Below are positions 57,407-64,000 of a stretch of DNA of 64,000 nt, piece after piece. This stretch comes from Phoronis australis (taxonomy: Eukaryota > Phoronida > Phoronidae). Within the stretch, counting starts at the first letter, position 1; each line of letters opens with the position of its first letter. The notes beneath the pieces were generated by a model. The model was not told the origin of the DNA. It did not search any database and saw only the letters and a list, made by a program, of their open reading frames with translations. Position numbers and translations under genes: made by a program. The stretch is taken from NCBI GenBank assembly GCA_002633005.1, contig NMRA01000067.1, forward strand, positions 625,025 to 689,024, in the 5' to 3' direction.

Positions 57407-60400
57407 CTGAAAAGTTAAGGCAGTTGTTACATCATCAACTTCCTTGTTTAACACTGGAACGAGGACATCTACGCAATTGTTTTCAACAATGAATCCGGCA
57501 AAATTTACCAATCTTGACCCAACCAGCTGAAAGTTGGCTAATGGAATCTTATGTTCAGTGCATTAGGGACTGCAGGCAAATTAACACAGGAGGAGGTACA
57601 GTTCATTATGAATAGGGGGTAATGTAATGCCATTTTAAACATAAACTTTGAATGGCATAAAACCCTAATTTCCACCGAATGTACCCAAACACTTGTTTTC
57701 CAAATGTCTACTGAACGATATACAGTGTAAATTATCTCATACTTTACATAAATTTTGTCACCTGATATCACAGCCTTCATAAGCAAAAATGGGTCAGTCT
57801 GGGGTGGATCACTGTAACCATCGTAAACATTAAAAGTTATGTAACCACGAATGATCATTATTAAAAAACCCAGTTGCCCAGTGTCACCACATGGTAAGAT
57901 GACCTCATCACTTGACTGGTCCACAGAAACAATGTAAAGCAATGTTTTTACACTCAATTTCGACAATATATTTCACAATATCATTGCCCATGCTGGAGAC
58001 GTGTTCCTGTCGAGCCCATCAACTGTCCCCAAAGGTCCTTTCCCATACAGTTAACTCCACTACTGACGAGAAGACTGCCGAGAAGATTCCATTTTAACAG
58101 TGGTTAACTGGGAAGTTGAGTGTTAAATGTTCCCATTAGCTTCGGAGTTATTCAGACAACTAATTCAGGGAAGTTATCACAAGGTGGCTCAGTATCAATT
58201 GATCTGAGCAAAGGCAGTATGGCACAAGAACTGGTTTCATGTAAATTCAGAGATTGCTTTTGGTAGAATCCAGCAAACACACAGATACATTGAAATAGCA
58301 TATTTATACTGCCAAAATAATAAACATGAGAATAAAATATTAACAAATCATTGTCCACTGTTACTTAACACAGTGACCGGGTGCTGATAACTTTGGTGTA
58401 GTTAAACGTTCCCACTGTAATGAAGTGTTGACCAAACTAACAGCATAGCAACAAAATCTAAAAAAACAAATTCTGCAAGCTTTCTACTTTCAGACAATAT
58501 CTACTTTTACTGAGTCAAAATCTGTGGTTTTGTAGATATTTAGCTAAAACCAGAGACTTGTCAACAAAGTCCTCCACAACACTTTATGTATTCTTAGACA
58601 TGAAAAGAAATGAGATACACATAACCTCATATTTAGAAGTAGTGTGCATGTCTTTTTTGTTTTTTGTTTTCTTTGAATGCACGACAAGAGCAACTGAAAA
58701 GAATACTATGAAGGTACAACCAGTACCCCTCCACAAACCACTAGACCTCGATACAAATGCTTTTTAAGGAGAAAGCAAACAAGGAGAGGGCGCTCAACAA
58801 CTTATGAGAACTGGCAATGATATACTTGAGGGTCCACTCAATGCATAACCGAGACTGCCAGCAGTCACAACTTGTTGGTTTAGCAATAATATATGGCAGT
58901 ATTATGCTTTTCTTTGAAGGGCCCTGGATGCTGTTTCACACTCTCTGTTTTTCTTAACTGGCTGGTGTTTACAGTATGGCTACAACCATTGTTCTGAAAA
59001 TTCCCCCATGCATGTCTGGCATCATGCTATTATCAGGAGAAAAAGATTTAATAATGACTTGAAAAAAACACATTTAAAAATATGTTGGATAAACATTTCA
59101 GACCCCATCAACAAATAGGTGTTTTTAATAGTGAGACATTTAATACCTTACAAAGCAAACAGAGAATTTATTCAAACAGTTACTAAGCCCAGACGTTATT
59201 CAAGGTGGTAAACATGGTCATTGCTCCACTCAACAGGTGCATTTAGACCTGAGGAAAATTGAAACAGAACAGTTCAAAATGATAGATCGGTTTTGTTATA
59301 GAAAATTATGTTCGTTTTTTATCAAACTATACAGAAATATTCCCCTAGCATATAAAATTTTAAACTGAAGTTGAAACTTGTTACTAAATAAACATTTGTC
59401 AGGATTTAGTATCAAGTTATCAAAGTTATGAAGTGCGTAAATGATCTCCTACTCAACTGATGCTCTGTTACAATCATTGTTACCATTTCAAAACATGTGT
59501 ACCTGTCAAACAACAAAACATAACTTTACCTGTACAAGAAAACACTTAAGATATAGTGCAGTGATAAACAGTAATACAAGTTCAAAGTTCATAACGCAAA
59601 GTGGCTGCGATACAATCTTAGGGACTTCATGGAGTATAAACTGGACTTGCACCGATTTGAGTGGACTAGTCTCTCAATAAAAAAAGAAAACATCTTGATT
59701 TGGTTAGACAATTCTTATCCCACCACCATCAGCTATTGTACAGATATCAAATTGCATGCCATCCTCACAAGACAGTTGCAGTTTCCTCAGGAATTTCAGG
59801 CCTTCGCCATACACCCTCTTCCACTTACCGAAACTTCAGTAAAACCGAAGTTTCGCCTCTGATGGGAAAGCGATGTTAAAGAGAACAACTGTTAATTACT
59901 AAGCAGGTCAAAATTCGAATCCATACCATGAGAACACAAATGCCTACCTGTTCTGATAATATAATGGTTTCTTGGAGACCATTTTATTGAGGGAACGTTA
60001 TTGAGAATCGTTACACTGCAATGTGACCATTGTTCACATTAAAATTGAACACCCACCTTCATAAACCATGTCAACGAATTGTTCACTGATAAAATTCAAG
60101 ATACAATTGCCTTAGCTAAGACCAGGTGAATGACCTTTGATAAAATCGGGCCCTAAGGTACTGATCTACCATCTTCAACCATAGACGGCATCAGTATTTC
60201 GAATGTGTTACTCAACATACAACCCTCTCGCACCTCTGACTGGCCCCGGCTCAAAACCTAAACTTACAAGAAAGAAACCGCATGAATACAAAACTGCCCC
60301 ACTAAACTCTCCGTGTCGACTACCAAATGAAAATCTGTTTTGGAACTGTGAGGAAACTCCACTTGGACATTCTTCAAGACACCAGACTCCTCTGGTGCTA

Positions 60401-63260
60401 AACCAGAGAGAAGGCACCTGCCTGTTCAGTTTACCTTTAGGCTCACCATGCTGGAAGATGTAAATCTGTGAACAGTTCACCTATGGGAGGTTTTACAGTA
60501 AGTAGATCCAGTCCCCCAGCAGTTTGGACTAATCCCATTAGTACACAAAGACAGAGACACAGTATTATTGCTAGCCTAAGTGCAGTCTATCAGCACTAGT
60601 ACATATGCTGGCAAAAACTGAAGATTGCGTTTCACCATCTTGTCCTTTCTAATCTTTCTACAATCACTTTCACTGTAGGTGTACCCTACCCTTTAATTTC
60701 CAAAACTGGACATGTAACGGTACTGTAAAAAATCATTTGAAGTCACAGACTGAATATCAATTGTGGAATGTCTCAACAGTAAAACGTGGAGGTAATAAAA
60801 TTTATTTAGTTGTGAACATGATACACGTTCCATTTACTTGTTCCTCACACAATACTTTGTAAAAGTTTGAGCTCTTATACTTGTAGTGATGAAAATTTGA
60901 AAAATGTCAATTTTAGTAATTTTTACTATACGCCAACAACCAATAGGTGCCACTGTCGTACAATTAAGTGACAATAAAAAAGTAAGAACTAGTTATCCAC
61001 CACAAGATTAGAATTCTGAGGTGAATTAGTGGGTATTTAATTCTAACGCAGAAAACATTCCCATTAGAAACTCAGCTCAATTTCCAAAGAAACCCCCCCC
61101 CCCCCGCACTGGCATCATCCATTCTCAGTCCTAGCCACAATCATTGATGTAACTTCATTTTGTGTGGAACAGGACAATTACCGCATCAGCAATGGCCTTA
61201 CCGTAATAAAACACTAGTTGAAAGAAATGGCTATGATATACATTGAAACGAGTGATATTGAAATTGAATTCCCGGTGAAAAGTTGGGAACTATGATAATT
61301 TTTCTCAGATGAAATACAGTGAACATTAACGAAAACTGATGAAATTGTATTCAATTTGTTGATGGACTTGTTGGCCTAAACTCGTCATGGTACAGTCATT
61401 AACTGCCGTGTCTATTCAGAGAGGTTTTCCAGAAGTTTTAATTGACAGGTATTATAATTTTGCACATTAAGTACTCCCCAGCTGAATGATAATATTCGCC
61501 ACCTAATATTGCTAAGACTCTCATTTTTCCATTGTCAAGGGCAGAGTACATTGTTCGAATTTTTACGATGTTCGACCACTGCTGAAGAGTGAAACATTGA
61601 CCGAGACCAGTCGAAAAGGAAACTTTCAAAAGTGCCTGCCTTAGTGGCTTGTGCCGATATCGGCAAGAGTAACCTAATGCGACAGTATGATATCAATGAT
61701 GGTGCATTATTCTATTAGAATAGTCTCCAGGCAGAGCAAGAAATTTCATTACCGTATTGATTTACTGAAATGTGGTCAGAATTCACAGGAAATATATGGA
61801 TTCTTATAGCAGACAGAAAATTCTACTATTAATAATTTCTGTCAACTCTGGGCTGACAGGCTAGCATTGCACACATCATGTCTGGAATTAAGTCTGACAT
61901 GTCAGAAAAATTACGTCCATTGGGATAGTAAAGGAAATGACTTTACGTGATTTGTGTCGCTGGTCACAACCACTGTAATATTTGGAAAGAACAGTGGCTG
62001 GTTGGGAATGTCTCCTGCATGAGCCGTACTTTGCATGTCTACGTGAGTCTTCACTACACATGAAACCATGTTGTGAGTTCCGTGATTCGCCCATACAGAC
62101 AGTTCTCACTAACTTTGTTTAATAGTTTACTCAAGTGCACACTTTTAACTTCAGAGGTCTGATTGAAATCCCACGCCCTCAACACTGCCCTCTGTTGAAC
62201 CATCTGACCAATGTTCACAACCTTAATATCCTTCACAATAAATCTCCCTTAGGCTTTACAGCTTTTAGAATTAGTAAAACAATGAAATTTCACCAAACTA
62301 CAGGAAATGAGCTCTCAAATTCAACAATTTTCTTGGCCAAGGGCCCCAAACTCCCCTGAGGACCTCCCATACCTACCACCACTAAAACAACCTTTATTGT
62401 TTGTTCATGCACACTTCAGTGAGTCACTCAACTATATTCCCATTACCTTCCAATTGTTAAGAGAGGAAGGACCCTGGACTGGATAGTAATGTTGTGTTCC
62501 ACAAACACTACCAACAACAACCTATTGGCTTTTCCATTCATAGCCACAGTGTACAGTATATCTGGATTTAGCATTGGTCTCTGATGTTCTCCAAATGTTC
62601 ACCACGGGCTTGTCTGGAGCAAACTCCAGTATCTGTAGGTTCCGGCAATTTTTCATTTATTTCGCAATAAATAAAGTAAATATATTTTCCTCATAGTCTG
62701 AGCATGCCAAATAAATAGGTTAGATACTGCATATTCTCGGCCAGTGGGCGAAATTAACTTCAGAAACCAAGTGTCATCAACTGACCGTGCAAAACTGTTC
62801 ACAGTTCAGGTGAAGCAAGAAATTCCCACCAAGTAAGCTTGTGTGAAATAAGTGAGGGACAAAAATTTCTTTTGATTTTGGTTGTGCGACATGAGATAAG
62901 TGTGCTAAATGAAGGCAACATTACCCTAGTACGTGGAGTGGCAAACTGATGACTTATTCAAAAAGTATTACAGCTCAACAGTGCCTGGATACCATACCAT
63001 ACCATTAGAGAATTGACACACAAAGCTAGCCCATCCAGACATGACTTAGCAGCATGCTGCAGGTGAAGACCACCATGCCTTGCAGCAAGCCTACAGGATG
63101 CTAAATGTGCTCTTCATAACAGCCTTGTTTATGAAGTTAATGTTGAGGAAGGTTGCAGTAATAAATGCCACAAATCGCATGTGTTCAAAAAGATGGATCA
63201 CTGCTGAAAATGCAAACCAATTAACCAAATTTGAACACCACATAACTATCTAACGTCATA

Positions 63261-63447
63261 CACCTTATTCACGCAGTTGTCATTTTAAACGTGAGCCTCT
63301 TTTCAGGATGTGAAAACAATGCATTCTGTGCTTAATCACAGTGCAAAGCGTGATTTTTTCACGTGCCTCGTATTTGTCTCAAAAGCATTGTTTTTTTTAA
63401 CCTAAAAAGAGGCTCACTGCTAAAATGGTGACTGCGTGAATAAGGTT
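63261..63447. mobile_element. MITE with long terminal inverted repeats, about 187 bp
   Basis: The left arm from 63261 (ACCTTATTCACGCAGTTGTC, GTGAGCCTCTTTTCAGG, GTGAAAACAATGC) is mirrored by the right arm ending near 63447 (GCATTGTTTTTTTTAACC, AAAGAGGCTCAC, ACTGCGTGAATAAGGT). Arms of about 60 bases enclose a loop of about 60. No coding capacity; a non-autonomous DNA transposon or foldback element. Target duplication not clear, possibly TA. Confidence 0.8.
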
Positions 63448-64000
63448 TATATGCAGGAACCTGAAAAACTAACAATACGCGACTATAAAATTTCCAATAT
63501 TCCATAACTCAGCTAGTCTATTTTGCCTACTTGTCTGGAACAGAAAATCTATGTCCTAAAAGCTACTTTGAAAGCACAAGGAGAAACCATACAAGTAATA
63601 AAAAATTCACAGACATAACAGCAATTACCCAGCGAGACGTGTGTTTTTCTAGTTTTTGCGCATTATCAAAGTTGTTACTAGCAGTCAGACATGGTGCCTG
63701 TGGCCAGAACGGCACACCAGTCTAAATTTCACCAGTGAAAAGAACAAACAAGATAAGACAGTCTAGTCTGAACAAAAAAACAAGGCCCGCCTCTGGCCAA
63801 TACCAGATCCTATAGCGGGGATTAGCGATTTACCATTTCAGCACTGGGAAACATCCTGAATGAAAAAGACTTTAATAGGTCAATAAGCAGGGATTCACAG
63901 GACAGGAGTGTGGTATATCTTCTAAAGTAATCCTGCTAATACACAAGGCAGTCCTGAATACACACACTTCATTGCATAACAATAAGATTATTGCAGATAT

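Larger units (their letters stand above)
37291..64000. other. 26.7 kb without a recognised gene
   Basis: Either further robo leader intron and promoter or intergenic DNA. Both strands lack long or familiar reading frames. It carries tandem repeats (39292-39411, 43311-43372, 45841-45890, 53117-53362), foldback elements (40739-41458, 63261-63447), dispersed repeats (48141-48194, 49053-49114, 56245-56460) and one exon-like segment (57345-57406). Confidence 0.6.

Noticed and set aside
1-64000. CRISPR arrays, tRNA or rRNA genes, operons
   Set aside because: Tandem repeats present have no spacer structure; no tRNA cloverleaf or rRNA sequence was recognised; the window is eukaryotic.

Overview
This is a eukaryotic, intron-rich, AT-rich animal genome window, probably from a non-vertebrate metazoan; I cannot fix the phylum from sequence alone. 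No prokaryotic genes, CRISPR arrays, rRNA or tRNA genes were recognised. The one gene I can support is a Roundabout (Robo) axon-guidance receptor on the minus strand, running from about 24.6 kb down to position 419 and continuing off the left edge. I reconstructed its exons from GT-AG boundaries, phase continuity and family similarity: a signal-peptide exon (24520-24643), five immunoglobulin domains (15376 down to 3465) and the first two fibronectin type III domains (2880 down to 419). All phases join into one open frame of 732 codons plus one base. The third FN3 domain, the membrane segment and the cytoplasmic CC motifs must lie outside the window.

Layout on the plus strand. 1-8.3 kb: compact 3' half of the visible gene, eleven small exons from FN3-2 up to Ig2, with introns of about 0.2-0.9 kb. 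Within it, the exon for the first half of Ig5 and its flanks occur twice (about 3692-4566 and 4568-5449), abutting a single N at 4567; this looks like two allelic contig ends left unmerged. 8.3-15.1 kb: intron between Ig1 and Ig2, with a perfect RFX X-box and old repeats. 15.1-15.4 kb: Ig1. 15.4-24.5 kb: intron with a 40-N gap and a C tract at its far end. 24.5-24.6 kb: signal-peptide exon, with a strong start context and a tiny upstream ORF. 24.6-64 kb: no protein gene recognised; a plausible 5' untranslated exon lies at 37093-37290, and the rest is probably first-intron or upstream sequence with tandem repeats, foldback elements and dispersed repeats.

Encoded product: a secreted-pathway, type I membrane receptor ectodomain of the Slit receptor family, signal peptide + Ig1-Ig5 + FN3-1 + FN3-2 within the window. 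Only this one gene is evident, so there is no gene neighbourhood to interpret. I found no convincing undescribed gene system; the most useful observations are the duplicated Ig5 exon, the hidden signal exon with its upstream ORF, the X-box motifs, and several uncharacterised mobile-element remnants.
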